Positions 1 to 8,475 are shown, counted from the first letter of the stretch. The stretch: 64,000 nt of DNA from JAZKHT01 sp040385245 (GCA_040385245.1 JAZKHT010000004.1:62001-126000), one strand, 5' to 3'. The notes: a model not told the origin generated them from the letters alone. Program-made: numbers and translations.

Positions 1-172
1 GATCAAGCTGGCTTCGCTGCCCCGCAACTCATCCGCCACCCGGCTGCACAATCGCTGCCAGCTGACGGGCCGCCCGCATGCGTATTATCGCAAGCTCAAA
101 CTCTCGCGGATCATGCTGCGGGAACTGGCCTCGTTTGGTCAGATCCCCGGCATGGTGAAGTCGAGCTGGTAA
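1..172 (+). CDS. rpsN: 30S ribosomal protein S14, 3' part
   Basis: Carboxy-terminal 57 codons of S14; the 5' part lies before the window. The translation carries the S14 signature RCQLTGRPHAYYRKL and ends in IPGMVKSSW, the usual S14 carboxy terminus. The first base of the window is the last base of a broken codon. S14 is an assembly protein of the 30S head. The stop TAA is directly followed by the AAGGAGG ribosome-binding site of rpsH, so the two are co-transcribed. The visible residues show the zinc-free C-minus form, because the CxxC pairs of the zinc form are absent. Confidence 0.97.
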   Translation, partial: IKLASLPRNSSATRLHNRCQLTGRPHAYYRKLKLSRIMLRELASFGQIPGMVKSSW

Positions 173-184
173 GGAGGTTCCGAA

Positions 185-583
185 ATGATGATGAACGATC
201 CTCTCGGCGATATGCTGACACGCATCCGCAACGCCCAACTTCGTGGCAAATCCACCGTCAAGACGCCGGCCTCGAAGCTGCGCGCCTGGGTTCTGGATGT
301 GCTGCAGGACGAAGGCTACATTCGCGGCTATGAAAAGTCCGACACCGACAACGGTCAGGGCGAACTCGTGATCTCGCTGAAATACTTCGAAGGCACTCCT
401 GTCATCCGTGAACTCAAGCGCGTGTCCAAACCGGGCCGCCGTGTGTACATGGGCGTCAAGGACATCCCGACTGTCCGCAACGGTCTGGGTGTTTCCATCG
501 TCTCCACGCCCAAGGGCGTGATGTCGGACGCTGCGGCTCGCTCTGCCAATGTTGGCGGCGAAGTCCTCTGCACCGTGTTCTGA
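185..583 (+). CDS. rpsH: 30S ribosomal protein S8
   Basis: Full-length S8 (132 aa from the first ATG). It starts MNDPLGDMLTRIRNAQ and ends GGEVLCTVF, both characteristic. S8 binds the central domain of 16S rRNA and in other bacteria also binds spc mRNA as a translational repressor; that role is family knowledge, not shown here. Three ATG codons stand in tandem (185, 188, 191). The AAGGAGG at 171-177 is 7 nt before the first and 13 nt before the third, so spacing favours 185, while homologues normally begin at the third. rpsH sits between rpsN and rplF. Confidence 0.98.
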   Translation: MMMNDPLGDMLTRIRNAQLRGKSTVKTPASKLRAWVLDVLQDEGYIRGYEKSDTDNGQGELVISLKYFEGTPVIRELKRVSKPGRRVYMGVKDIPTVRNGLGVSIVSTPKGVMSDAAARSANVGGEVLCTVF

Positions 584-593
584 GGGGGATGGT

Positions 594-1127
594 ATGTCGA
601 GAATTGGCAAAAAACCGGTAGACCTGCCCAAGGGCGTTTCTGCCTCGCTGTCCGGTCAGACGATCGAAGTCAAGGGGCCGAAAGGCACCCGCGCCTTTAC
701 GGCTGGCGACGACGTGACGATCACCATCGACGGCGAGACCGTCAAGGTGACGCCGCGCGGGACGTCAAAGCGCGCACGTCAGCAGTGGGGCATGGTACGC
801 TCCATGGTGGCGAACCTTGTGGAAGGCGTGACCACCGGCTTCAAGAAAGAGCTGGACATTCAGGGCGTGGGTTACCGCGCTGCGATGGCCGGCAATGTGT
901 TGAAGCTGTCGCTTGGCTATAGCCACGAAGTGAACTTCGAGGTTCCGGCAGGCGTCACGGTGACGTCGCCCAAGCAGACCGAAATCGTTGTGGAAGGGAT
1001 CGACCAGCAGCTTGTTGGTCAGGTCGCCGCGAACATCCGCGAATGGAAGCGTCCCGAGCCCTATAAGGGCAAGGGTATCCGCTACCGGGGCGAGTTCGTC
1101 TTCCGCAAGGAAGGCAAGAAGAAGTAA
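594..1127 (+). CDS. rplF: 50S ribosomal protein L6
   Basis: 177 aa, beginning MSRIGKKPVDLPKGV and ending YRGEFVFRKEGKKK, the normal L6 length and ends. The motif RPEPYKGKGIRYRGE near the carboxy terminus is the L6 signature. The ATG at 594 is chosen because it follows GAGGGGGA at 582-589 and gives the canonical start; the open frame extends upstream into rpsH. L6 supports the sarcin-ricin loop region of the large subunit. Confidence 0.98.
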   Translation: MSRIGKKPVDLPKGVSASLSGQTIEVKGPKGTRAFTAGDDVTITIDGETVKVTPRGTSKRARQQWGMVRSMVANLVEGVTTGFKKELDIQGVGYRAAMAGNVLKLSLGYSHEVNFEVPAGVTVTSPKQTEIVVEGIDQQLVGQVAANIREWKRPEPYKGKGIRYRGEFVFRKEGKKK

Positions 1128-1139
1128 GGGGCTAGGGAA

Positions 1140-1499
1140 ATGGCGAACAACAAGAGAGAGCTGTTCCTCAAGCGCCGTCTGCGCGTTCGGAACAAGATCA
1201 AGGCGATGTCCAGCGGCCGTCTTCGGCTGTCGGTCCACCGCTCGAACAAGAACATCAGCGCCCAGCTGATCGACGACGTCAAAGGCGTGACCGTAGCGGC
1301 CGCCTCGACGCTGGAGAAGGACCTGGGCATGGTGGGCAAGAACAACGTCGAGGCTGCTGCGGCAGTGGGCGCTGCGATTGCGGATCGGGCAAAGAAGGCC
1401 GGTGTCGAAGAATGCTACTTCGACCGCGGCGGTTTCCTCTTTCACGGCAAGATCAAGGCTTTGGCCGAGGCAGCCCGTGAAGGCGGCCTGAAGTTCTGA
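1140..1499 (+). CDS. rplR: 50S ribosomal protein L18
   Basis: 119 aa with the L18 pattern: basic amino terminus (RELFLKRRLRVRNKI), RLSVHRSNKNISAQLIDD, and the carboxy-terminal FDRGGFLFHGKIKALAEAAR. L18 carries 5S rRNA into the central protuberance with L5 and L25. It lies 12 nt after rplF and 12 nt before rpsE in the same transcript. Confidence 0.98.
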   Translation: MANNKRELFLKRRLRVRNKIKAMSSGRLRLSVHRSNKNISAQLIDDVKGVTVAAASTLEKDLGMVGKNNVEAAAAVGAAIADRAKKAGVEECYFDRGGFLFHGKIKALAEAAREGGLKF

Positions 1500-1511
1500 G
1501 GAGTTCATAAA

Positions 1512-2084
1512 ATGGCAGAACGTGAAAACCGCCGGGACGACCGTGGCCCGCGCCGCGACAACCGGCCTGAAGAGACCCCGGAATTTGCCGATCGTCTGGT
1601 CGCAATCAACCGCGTGTCGAAAACCGTGAAAGGCGGCAAGCGCTTTGGCTTTGCAGCCCTCGTGGTTGTCGGCGATCAGCGCGGTCGTGTCGGCTTTGGC
1701 AAAGGCAAGGCGAAAGAGGTTCCCGAAGCAATCCGCAAGGCCACTGAACAGGCCAAGCGTTCTTTGGTTCGTGTGCCCCTGAAAGACGCCCGTACCCTGC
1801 ACCATGACATGGAAGGCCGCCACGGCGCCGGAAAAGTCGTGATGCGGACGGCCGTTGCCGGTACCGGGATCATTGCAGGCGGACCTATGCGCGCCGTGTT
1901 CGAGATGCTTGGCATCCAGGACGTGGTTGCAAAGTCGATCGGCTCGCAGAACCCCTACAACATGATCCGCGCCACCATCGACGGGTTGAAGCAGGAATCC
2001 TCGCCCCGCCAAGTGGCCTCGCGCCGCGGCAAGAAGGTGGCCGAGATCCTGAAGAAGCCCGAAGCCGAAGTTGTGGAGGCTTGA
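1512..2084 (+). CDS. rpsE: 30S ribosomal protein S5
   Basis: 190 aa with a charged amino-terminal extension (ERENRRDDRGPRRDNRPEE) common in alphaproteobacteria. The S5 double-stranded RNA-binding region follows (FGFAALVVVGDQRGRVGFG), then the carboxy-terminal S5 fold with GPMRAVFEMLGIQDVVAKS. S5 acts in decoding accuracy and translocation. The stop is followed closely by rpmD; GGAGG at the end of rpsE serves rpmD. Confidence 0.98.
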   Translation: MAERENRRDDRGPRRDNRPEETPEFADRLVAINRVSKTVKGGKRFGFAALVVVGDQRGRVGFGKGKAKEVPEAIRKATEQAKRSLVRVPLKDARTLHHDMEGRHGAGKVVMRTAVAGTGIIAGGPMRAVFEMLGIQDVVAKSIGSQNPYNMIRATIDGLKQESSPRQVASRRGKKVAEILKKPEAEVVEA

Positions 2085-2086
2085 TC

Positions 2087-2281
2087 ATGGCTGACAAGAA
2101 AACCATCGTGGTCAAGCAGGTGGCTTCTGCCGCCCGCCGCCCGGCGATTCAGACCGCGACCCTGAAGGGTCTTGGCCTGAACAAGATGAACCGCACCCGC
2201 GAACTGGAAGACACGCCTTCCGTACGTGGCATGGTGCGCAAGATCCAGCACCTGGTGCAGATCATCGAAGAACGCGGCTGA
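2087..2281 (+). CDS. rpmD: 50S ribosomal protein L30
   Basis: 64 aa from ATG 2087. The L30 pattern TIVVKQVASAARRPAIQTATLKGLGLNKMN is intact, as is the VRGMVRKIQHLVQIIEE tail. An in-frame TTG at 2081 would overlap the rpsE stop; the ATG is preferred because GGAGG lies at a suitable distance. In most bacteria rplO follows at once, but here a strong terminator and an unrelated gene come next. Confidence 0.96.
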   Translation: MADKKTIVVKQVASAARRPAIQTATLKGLGLNKMNRTRELEDTPSVRGMVRKIQHLVQIIEERG

Positions 2282-2323
2282 TATTGCCTGGGTGCAAACC
2301 CGGTTATTCCGCGAACCATTCAG

Positions 2324-2360
2324 AACGCCCCGCCGAAAGGTGGGGCGTTTTGCGTTTTCG
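2324..2360 (+). terminator. intrinsic terminator inside the spc operon
   Basis: An 11-bp stem (AACGCCCCGCC at 2324-2334 with GGTGGGGCGTT at 2339-2349, one G-U pair) is closed by a GAAA tetraloop and followed by TTTTGCGTTTT. This is a convincing rho-independent terminator 42 nt after rpmD. It implies that rplO and downstream genes need read-through or their own promoter. Confidence 0.85.
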
Positions 2361-2417
2361 GTAACGCGTGTTAATCTTTGCCTGCCGCCTCGATCTGGGG
2401 CGCTGGGGAGGGATATC

Positions 2418-2858
2418 ATGGCAGCGACCTACGCCGGGGGCTGCGCGCATGTGCACGTCACAGCCGCCGCTGAACCGATCGACAATCACGAATGTCATTG
2501 CAACGTCTGCAAGGCCGTGACCGGCCAGCACACCACGCATGTCGCCTTTTTCAACCACGGGGACGTCAATGTTGATCACCCCGAAAAGCTGAAGCGCGTG
2601 CCCTTCAACGCGAAAAACCCGGATGGTCCGCTGGAAATATGCCTGTGCACGGATTGCGGTGCCGTCATCATGCTAGATGACAAACAGAAACGGATCCGCG
2701 TCGCCGTGCCGAATGTGATGGGTTACAACGACGCCACCTTTCCCAAGGCAACGTATCATGCCTTTTGGGATCAGACCAAGGGCTATGCCAAGCCAGACGA
2801 CGGACGCCCCGTGTTCGAAGGCCTGCGCCCCGAATTTGTCTGGCCTGCCAGCGCCTGA
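2418..2858 (+). CDS. GFA/CENP-V family zinc protein inserted in the ribosomal operon
   Basis: 146 aa. The GFA (glutathione-dependent formaldehyde-activating) fold is suggested by its cysteine pattern: GGCAHVHV at the start, CHCNVC in the middle and CTDCG later, matching the zinc ligands of the family. The carboxy-terminal third (NVMGYNDATFPKATYHAFWDQ) is unlike the short GFA enzymes and the substrate is unknown. It lies between the rpmD terminator and rplO, and has no evident link to translation. The ATG at 2418 is preceded by GGGAGGGATATC, a good ribosome-binding site. The longer open frame upstream runs through the terminator and is not used. Confidence 0.8.
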   Translation: MAATYAGGCAHVHVTAAAEPIDNHECHCNVCKAVTGQHTTHVAFFNHGDVNVDHPEKLKRVPFNAKNPDGPLEICLCTDCGAVIMLDDKQKRIRVAVPNVMGYNDATFPKATYHAFWDQTKGYAKPDDGRPVFEGLRPEFVWPASA

Positions 2859-3062
2859 GGGACGAACTTTACTCGGATGGATTGAACGGGCAGGGCAGCG
2901 TTCCCCCGCTTTGCCCTTCTGCGAATTCGTCCCACGCTTGCCTTGTGACCCTTGGTCGTGTAAGGCCGCCCGGTGGCCCCGCGTGGCTACAGAATCAACA
3001 AGAAATGCCGTGTTGTCCCCATCCGTCGCAGGCGGGGACGTTCCGGCCAAGGAGTATGCGAC

Positions 3063-3551
3063 ATGAAATTGAATGAACTGCACGACAACGCCGGTGCCAC
3101 CAAAAAGCGCAAGCGCGTTGCACGCGGTCCGGGCTCGGGTTCGGGCAAGACCGCTGGCCGTGGTATCAAGGGTCAAAAGTCCCGGTCGGGCGTCGCCATC
3201 GGCGGCTACGAAGGCGGCCAGATGCCCCTGTACCGTCGTCTGCCCAAGCGCGGCTTCACCAAGCCGAACCGCAAGGAATGGGCCATTGTCAACCTGGGCC
3301 TGATCCAGAAATTCATCGACCTTGGCAAACTGGACGCTGCAACCGCGATCACCGAAGACGTGCTGGTGGCCGCTGGCCTGACCAACCACAAGCGCGATGG
3401 TATCCGCGTTCTGGCCAAGGGTGAGCTGAAGGCAAAGCTGACGCTGACCGTATCGGGTGCCTCGAAAACCGCTGTTGAGGCGATCGAAAAAGCCGGTGGC
3501 GCGATCACGTTGACGGGTGGGATCACCGAGGCGGCCGTGGCTGCTGAATAA
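3063..3551 (+). CDS. rplO: 50S ribosomal protein L15
   Basis: 162 aa starting MKLNELHDNAGATKKRKRV, with the GPGSGSGKTAGRGIKGQKSR glycine-rich stretch and GYEGGQMPLYRRLPKRGF typical of L15. AAGGAG at 3050-3055 sets the ATG at 3063. L15 is a late-assembly protein of the large subunit. About 200 bp without a gene lie upstream, so a separate promoter there is likely given the terminator at 2324, though no clear sigma-70 boxes were found. Confidence 0.97.
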   Translation: MKLNELHDNAGATKKRKRVARGPGSGSGKTAGRGIKGQKSRSGVAIGGYEGGQMPLYRRLPKRGFTKPNRKEWAIVNLGLIQKFIDLGKLDAATAITEDVLVAAGLTNHKRDGIRVLAKGELKAKLTLTVSGASKTAVEAIEKAGGAITLTGGITEAAVAAE

Positions 3552-3560
3552 GAGGTTGTG

Positions 3561-3636
3561 AGCGGTCGCAGGACCGCTTACATCACCTACAGTTTTCCCG
3601 CGCCGCCGACCGGAAAACGGTTCGGCGGCGTTTCTC
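3561..3636 (+). other. two hairpins between rplO and secY
   Basis: AGCGGTC/GGACCGCT (3561-3578) forms a small hairpin. A longer one follows: CGCCGCCGA.CCG at 3601-3612 pairs with CGG.TTCGGCGGCG at 3618-3630, with TTTCTC after it. Position and shape suggest attenuation or mRNA processing rather than full termination, since secY must be expressed from upstream. Confidence 0.5.
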
Positions 3637-3653
3637 AATGAAAGAGACTGGGC

Positions 3654-5012
3654 ATGGCATCTGCTGCAGAGCAAATGGCGGCGAACCTGAGCTGGGGCGC
3701 CCTAGGCAAGGCGACCGATCTTCGGCAACGCATCTTCTTTACGGTCGGTTTGCTGATCGTCTATCGACTGGGTACCTATATTCCGGTCCCCGGCATCGAC
3801 GGAACCGCGCTGCGCGAGTTCATGCAGAGTGCCGGTGCCGGAATCGGTGGCATGTTGAACATGTTCACCGGTGGGGCGATCAGCCGGATGGGGATCTTTG
3901 CCCTTGGGATCATGCCCTATATCTCGGCTTCAATCATCGTTCAGTTGCTGGCCTCGATGGTGCCCGCGCTGGAGCAGATGAAGAAAGAAGGCGAGCAGGG
4001 TCGCAAGAAGATGAACCAGTGGACACGGTACGGCACCGTGGGCCTGGCGACGTTTCAGGCCTGGGGCATTGCCGTCTCGATCGAAGCGGGCGGATTGGCC
4101 CATGATCCGGGCCTGTTCTTCAAACTTGCCTGCGTGATCACGCTTGTGGGCGGCACGATGTTCCTGATGTGGCTGGGCGAGCAGATCACCGCTCGCGGCA
4201 TCGGCAATGGCATTTCGCTGATCATCTTTGTCGGTATCGTCGCGGAAATCCCTGCCGCTCTGGCGCAGTTCTTCAGCCAGGGACGGTCGGGGGCGATCTC
4301 TCCGGCGGTCATCATCGGTGTGATCGTGATGGTCGTTGTTGTGATCGCGTTCGTGGTCTTCATGGAGCGCGCGCTGCGCAAGATCCACATCCAGTACCCA
4401 CGGCGTCAGGTAGGCATGAAGGTCTACGACGGCGGGTCCAGCCATCTGCCGATCAAGGTCAACCCGGCAGGCGTGATCCCGGCGATCTTTGCCTCGTCTC
4501 TGCTGCTGTTGCCTGTCACCATCTCGACCTTTTCGGGCGCACAGACCGGACCGATCATGTCGACGATCCTTGCCTACTTCGGCCCCGGACAGCCGCTGTA
4601 TCTGCTGTTCTTTACGGGCATGATCGTCTTTTTCGCCTATTTCTACACGCACAACGTCGCCTTCAAGGTGGATGATGTGGCCGACAACCTGAAAAACCAG
4701 AACGGGTTCATTCCGGGCATTCGCCCCGGCAAAAAGACCGAAGAGTATCTGGAATACGTCGTGAACCGCGTGCTGGTGCTGGGGGCCGCCTATCTGGCCG
4801 CCGTCTGCCTGCTACCGGAAATTCTGCGCAACCAGTTTGCCGTGCCGTTCTACTTTGGCGGAACATCGGTTCTGATCGTGGTTTCGGTGACGATGGACAC
4901 GATCAATCAGGTGCAGTCGCATCTTTTGGCCCACCAGTATGAAGGGCTGATCGAAAAGTCGAACCTGCGTGGCAAAAAGCGTGGCGCGCCCAAGGCGCCC
5001 GCCCGGCGCTGA
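3654..5012 (+). CDS. secY: preprotein translocase subunit SecY
   Basis: 452 aa with about ten hydrophobic segments and the SecY landmarks: an amino terminus before TM1 (QRIFFTVGLLIVYRLGTYIPVPG), GGAISRMGIFALGIMPYISA in TM2, the plug region MLNMFTGG, and the basic carboxy tail KKRGAPKAPARR. It forms the protein-conducting channel of the Sec translocon in the inner membrane and partners with YidC, encoded at 23.5 kb. It sits between rplO and adk, a usual alphaproteobacterial order. Confidence 0.98.
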   Translation: MASAAEQMAANLSWGALGKATDLRQRIFFTVGLLIVYRLGTYIPVPGIDGTALREFMQSAGAGIGGMLNMFTGGAISRMGIFALGIMPYISASIIVQLLASMVPALEQMKKEGEQGRKKMNQWTRYGTVGLATFQAWGIAVSIEAGGLAHDPGLFFKLACVITLVGGTMFLMWLGEQITARGIGNGISLIIFVGIVAEIPAALAQFFSQGRSGAISPAVIIGVIVMVVVVIAFVVFMERALRKIHIQYPRRQVGMKVYDGGSSHLPIKVNPAGVIPAIFASSLLLLPVTISTFSGAQTGPIMSTILAYFGPGQPLYLLFFTGMIVFFAYFYTHNVAFKVDDVADNLKNQNGFIPGIRPGKKTEEYLEYVVNRVLVLGAAYLAAVCLLPEILRNQFAVPFYFGGTSVLIVVSVTMDTINQVQSHLLAHQYEGLIEKSNLRGKKRGAPKAPARR

Positions 5013-5026
5013 CGACGAGGGCGGAA

Positions 5027-5677
5027 ATGGTAAACATCATCCTTTTGGGGCCCCCTGGCGCAGGCAAGGGGACCCAAGCAAAGCGGCTGGTGGACGAGCG
5101 GAACATGGTTCAGCTTTCCACCGGCGACATGCTCCGCGAAGCCCGCACCAGCGGCACCGAAATGGGACGCCGCGTGGCCGAAGTGATGGACCGTGGCGCG
5201 TTGGTTACGGATGACATCGTGATCGGCCTGATCGAGGAAAAGATCGCTGGTCAGTCCGGTGGCGGTTTCATCTTTGATGGCTTTCCCCGCACCCTGCCGC
5301 AGGCTGACGCGCTTGGCCGGTTGATGGAAAACACCGGCCAGACACTGGATGCCGTGATCGAGATGCAGGTCGATGATGCAGCACTGGTCGCGCGGATCAC
5401 CGGCCGCTTCACCTGCGGCAACTGTGGCGAGGTCTATCACGACACAACGCGCCCGACCAAAGTGCCCGGCGTGTGCGATGTCTGCAGTTCCACTGATTTA
5501 AGGCGTCGCGGCGATGACACCGAAGAGGCGCTGAAACAGCGTCTGATGGAATATTACAAAAAGACATCACCGCTGATCGGCTACTATTACGCCAAGGGCA
5601 AGCTAGCGCCCGTGGACGGTCTGGCGGAAATGGACGCCGTCTCGGCGGCGGTTGCAAAAGTTCTTGACAGGACTTGA
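5027..5677 (+). CDS. adk: adenylate kinase, long form with cysteine LID
   Basis: 216 aa. The P-loop GPPGAGKGTQ spans residues 8-17, the AMP-site DGFPRT is at 84-89, and the LID (about 122-160) has four cysteines at 130, 133, 150 and 153 (CGNC...CDVC), the zinc-binding arrangement. It interconverts ATP+AMP and 2 ADP in the cytoplasm. It follows secY by 14 nt and belongs to the same transcript. Confidence 0.98.
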   Translation: MVNIILLGPPGAGKGTQAKRLVDERNMVQLSTGDMLREARTSGTEMGRRVAEVMDRGALVTDDIVIGLIEEKIAGQSGGGFIFDGFPRTLPQADALGRLMENTGQTLDAVIEMQVDDAALVARITGRFTCGNCGEVYHDTTRPTKVPGVCDVCSSTDLRRRGDDTEEALKQRLMEYYKKTSPLIGYYYAKGKLAPVDGLAEMDAVSAAVAKVLDRT

Positions 5678-5875
5678 GAAATACTCATTCCGGCTGCCTC
5701 CGGCCCTTGACGGGCAGGGGAAAACGCCATAGGTGGCGGTGTCCCGCATGGGAATCGTCCTGAAGCGGGGCCTTTGTTCCCGTTGGGACTTCGGATCGGC
5801 CAAAAGACATTCCTTTGGCCGGGTTGTGAAAAAAGGTTCCGGTATTACGGAACCGCAACGAAAAGGAAATCACGC

Positions 5876-6244
5876 GTGGCACGTATTGCTGGCGTTAACA
5901 TCCCGACCGCGAAACGGGTTCCGATCGCGCTCACCTACATCACAGGTATCGGCAACCACACGGCAGAGCAGATTTGCAACGCCGTCGGCATCGACATGGC
6001 GCGACGCGTCAACCAACTGTCTGATGCCGAAGTGCTGTCGATCCGCGAATACATCGACGCCAACCTGACCGTCGAAGGCGACCTGCGTCGCGAAGTGTCG
6101 ATGAACATCAAGCGTTTGATGGACCTTGGCTGCTATCGTGGCCTGCGTCACCGCAAAAACCTGCCCGTGCGCGGTCAGCGGACCCACACGAACGCTCGCA
6201 CCCGCAAGGGCCCTGCGAAGGCGATCGCAGGCAAGAAGAAATAA
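5876..6244 (+). CDS. rpsM: 30S ribosomal protein S13
   Basis: 122 aa from a GTG start. Translation begins ARIAGVNIPTAKRVPIALTYI and ends KAIAGKKK, and GLRHRKNLPVRGQRTHTNAR is the S13 signature. AAAAGGAAAT before GTG 5876 supports this start. The 198-nt space between adk and rpsM includes a hairpin (CGGCCAAA..TTTGGCCG, 5797-5822) and may hold a leader or secondary promoter. S13 lies in the 30S head and contacts L5 of the 50S. Confidence 0.97.
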   Translation: MARIAGVNIPTAKRVPIALTYITGIGNHTAEQICNAVGIDMARRVNQLSDAEVLSIREYIDANLTVEGDLRREVSMNIKRLMDLGCYRGLRHRKNLPVRGQRTHTNARTRKGPAKAIAGKKK

Positions 6245-6259
6245 GGGGAGCGCAGAGAT

Positions 6260-6655
6260 ATGGCACGCGATACCAAAGCATCCCGCACGAAGAAAAAAGA
6301 ACGCAAGAACATCGCCGCAGGCGTTGCTCATGTGAACTCTTCGTTCAACAACACCAAGATCCTGATTTCCGACGTTCAGGGCAACGCCATTTCGTGGTCG
6401 TCCGCCGGTACGATGGGCTTCAAGGGTTCGCGCAAATCGACCCCCTATGCCGCGCAGATGGCCGCAGAAGACGCGGGCCGCAAGGCACAGGACCACGGCG
6501 TGAAAACGCTGGAAGTCGAAGTGCAGGGCCCCGGTTCGGGCCGCGAGTCGGCGCTGCGGGCGCTGGCTGCTGTCGGGTTCAACATCACCTCGATCCGTGA
6601 CGTGACCCCGCTGGCGCACAACGGCTGCCGTCCGCCCAAGCGCCGCCGCGTCTGA
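6260..6655 (+). CDS. rpsK: 30S ribosomal protein S11
   Basis: 131 aa. It has the S11 core HVNSSFNNTKILISDVQGN, SSAGTMGFKGSRKSTPYAAQ, and the end DVTPLAHNGCRPPKRRRV, all diagnostic. It forms part of the platform near the mRNA exit. In many bacteria rpsD follows, but here rpoA comes next and rpsD is at 56.9 kb. Confidence 0.98.
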   Translation: MARDTKASRTKKKERKNIAAGVAHVNSSFNNTKILISDVQGNAISWSSAGTMGFKGSRKSTPYAAQMAAEDAGRKAQDHGVKTLEVEVQGPGSGRESALRALAAVGFNITSIRDVTPLAHNGCRPPKRRRV

Positions 6656-6670
6656 GCAAGGTATTTTAGG

Positions 6671-6700
6671 TCGGGCCGTGCGATTCCGCGCGGCCCGATT
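6671..6700 (+). terminator. hairpin between rpsK and rpoA
   Basis: TCGGGCCG (6671-6678) pairs with CGGCCCGA (6691-6698) and is followed by TTTCGGC. It resembles a weak terminator or attenuator. rpoA lies 70 bp downstream, so a partial effect is more likely than complete termination. Confidence 0.5.
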
Positions 6701-6770
6701 TCGGCATTTCTGATCCTCGGGCGTTTGCTGCTTAGGGACATGGGCAGCGAACAAGTATGGAGGCGAAAGC

Positions 6771-7787
6771 ATGATCCACAAGAACTGGCAAGAACTCATC
6801 AAGCCGACACAGTTGGTGGTCAAGCCTGGTGCTGATCCGGCGCGCGTCGCGACCGTGATCGCCGAACCGCTGGAGCGGGGCTTTGGCCTGACGCTGGGCA
6901 ACGCGCTGCGCCGCGTATTGATGAGCTCGCTGCAAGGCGGGGCCATCACCAGTGTCCAGATCGACAACGTGTTGCACGAATTTTCGTCCGTTGCGGGCGT
7001 CCGTGAAGACGTGACCGACATCGTTCTGAACCTGAAGGGCGTCAGCCTGAAGATGGAAGTCGAAGGGCCCAAGCGCCTGTCGATTTCCGCCAAGGGTCCG
7101 GGTGTTGTCACCGCTGGCGACATCTCTGAATCGAACGGCATCGAAATCCTGAACAAGGATCACGTGATCTGTCACCTCGATGACGGCGCGGATGTGTTCA
7201 TGGAACTGACGGTCAACACCGGCAAGGGCTATGTCGCAGCCGACAAGAACCGCCCCGAAGATGCGCCGATCGGGCTGATCCCGATCGATGCGATCTATTC
7301 GCCGGTGAAAAAGGTCAGCTACGAAGTGCAGCCCACCCGCGAAGGTCAGGTGCTGGACTATGACAAGCTGACGATGAAGATCGAAACCGACGGCAGCCTG
7401 ACGCCGGATGACGCTGTGGCGTATGCCGCGCGCATCCTGCAGGACCAGCTTTCCATTTTCGTCAACTTCGACGAGCCGGAATCGGCGCTGAAAGGCGAAG
7501 TGGACGCAGGGTTGGAATTCAATCCGCTGCTGCTGAAAAAGGTCGACGAACTGGAATTGTCGGTGCGTTCGGCCAACTGCCTGAAGAACGACAACATCGT
7601 CTACATCGGCGACCTGATCCAGAAGACCGAAGCCGAGATGCTGCGCACCCCGAACTTCGGCCGCAAGTCGCTGAACGAGATCAAGGAAGTGCTTTCGGGC
7701 ATGGGTCTGCATCTCGGGATGGAAGTCGAAGACTGGCCGCCGGAGAACATCGAAGATCTGGCAAAGCGCTTCGAAGACCAATTCTGA
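6771..7787 (+). CDS. rpoA: RNA polymerase alpha subunit
   Basis: 338 aa, the usual length. The amino-terminal assembly domain includes PLERGFGLTLGNALRRVLMSS and the CTD at about 255-338 includes ELSVRSANCLKNDNIVYIGDL and RTPNFGRKSLNEIKEVL, the helix-hairpin-helix region that contacts UP elements and activators. Stop TGA is followed by rplQ after 131 nt. Confidence 0.99.
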   Translation: MIHKNWQELIKPTQLVVKPGADPARVATVIAEPLERGFGLTLGNALRRVLMSSLQGGAITSVQIDNVLHEFSSVAGVREDVTDIVLNLKGVSLKMEVEGPKRLSISAKGPGVVTAGDISESNGIEILNKDHVICHLDDGADVFMELTVNTGKGYVAADKNRPEDAPIGLIPIDAIYSPVKKVSYEVQPTREGQVLDYDKLTMKIETDGSLTPDDAVAYAARILQDQLSIFVNFDEPESALKGEVDAGLEFNPLLLKKVDELELSVRSANCLKNDNIVYIGDLIQKTEAEMLRTPNFGRKSLNEIKEVLSGMGLHLGMEVEDWPPENIEDLAKRFEDQF

Positions 7788-7918
7788 TCGGGCGGCGGGG
7801 GAAACCCCGCCCTCCACAAAATGCCCGCCCGGTGCGGGGAAAACATGGCGAAAGCCCAAGGTGAGCCGCCCATTCGAGGGCGTGCCGGACAAAGCAAAAC
7901 ACGCGATAGGAGATTTCC

Positions 7919-8335
7919 ATGCGTCACTCTAACGGCTACCGCAAGCTGAACCGCACCCATGAACACCGCAAGGCGATGTTCGCAAACATGGCCGGTTCGC
8001 TGATTGAACATGAACAGATCAAGACGACCCTGCCCAAGGCAAAGGAACTGCGTCCGATCATCGAAAAGCTGATCACCCTGGCAAAGCGCGGCGATCTGCA
8101 CGCCCGTCGCCAGGCCGCAAGCCAGCTGAAGCAGGACCAGTACGTCGAACGCCTGTTCGCCATCCTTGGCCCGCGCTACCAGACCCGTCAGGGCGGCTAT
8201 GTCCGCGTGATGAAGGCGGGCTTCCGCTATGGTGATATGGCCCCGATGGCGATCATCGAATTCGTCGACCGCGACCCGAATGCGAAAGGCGCTGCCGACA
8301 AGGCCCGCGTCGCCGCGTACGAGGATGCGGAATAA
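7919..8335 (+). CDS. rplQ: 50S ribosomal protein L17
   Basis: 138 aa beginning MRHSNGYRKLNRTHEHRKAM, the standard L17 start. TTLPKAKELRPIIEKLITLAKRG and RQGGYVRVMKAGFRYGDMAPMAIIEFVDR are also family motifs. TAGGAG before the ATG is the ribosome-binding site. This is the last gene of the cluster and is closed by a strong terminator. Confidence 0.98.
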   Translation: MRHSNGYRKLNRTHEHRKAMFANMAGSLIEHEQIKTTLPKAKELRPIIEKLITLAKRGDLHARRQAASQLKQDQYVERLFAILGPRYQTRQGGYVRVMKAGFRYGDMAPMAIIEFVDRDPNAKGAADKARVAAYEDAE

Positions 8336-8356
8336 GATTAGGCCACCCAAGACTTT

Positions 8357-8386
8357 GAAAAGGCCCGCCTCCGGCGGGCTTTTTTG
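8357..8386 (+). terminator. terminator of the ribosomal cluster
   Basis: GCCCGCC (8363-8369), TCC loop, GGCGGGC (8373-8379), then TTTTTTG. The A-tract AAAA before the stem makes it symmetrical, so it could also work in reverse. It lies 20 nt after the rplQ stop. Confidence 0.9.
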
Positions 8387-8475
8387 TATTCGCCGGGCAC
8401 TGAAGTTGGGTTCATAAACCCATGATATCGCGCTTAAGTTGTGTGCAGTGCGATTCAGCACTGGTGTGATGGGCC

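Noticed and set aside
765..2012. Long 415-aa reading frame on the minus strand across rplF-rplR-rpsE
   Set aside because: It is antisense to three undoubted ribosomal genes and its sequence has no family features; open antisense frames are common in GC-rich DNA.
5717..7850. Similar GGGGAAAAC strings in the rpsM and rplQ leaders as a shared riboregulator
   Set aside because: The match is only 9 bases and the surroundings do not align; likely chance in GC-rich leaders.
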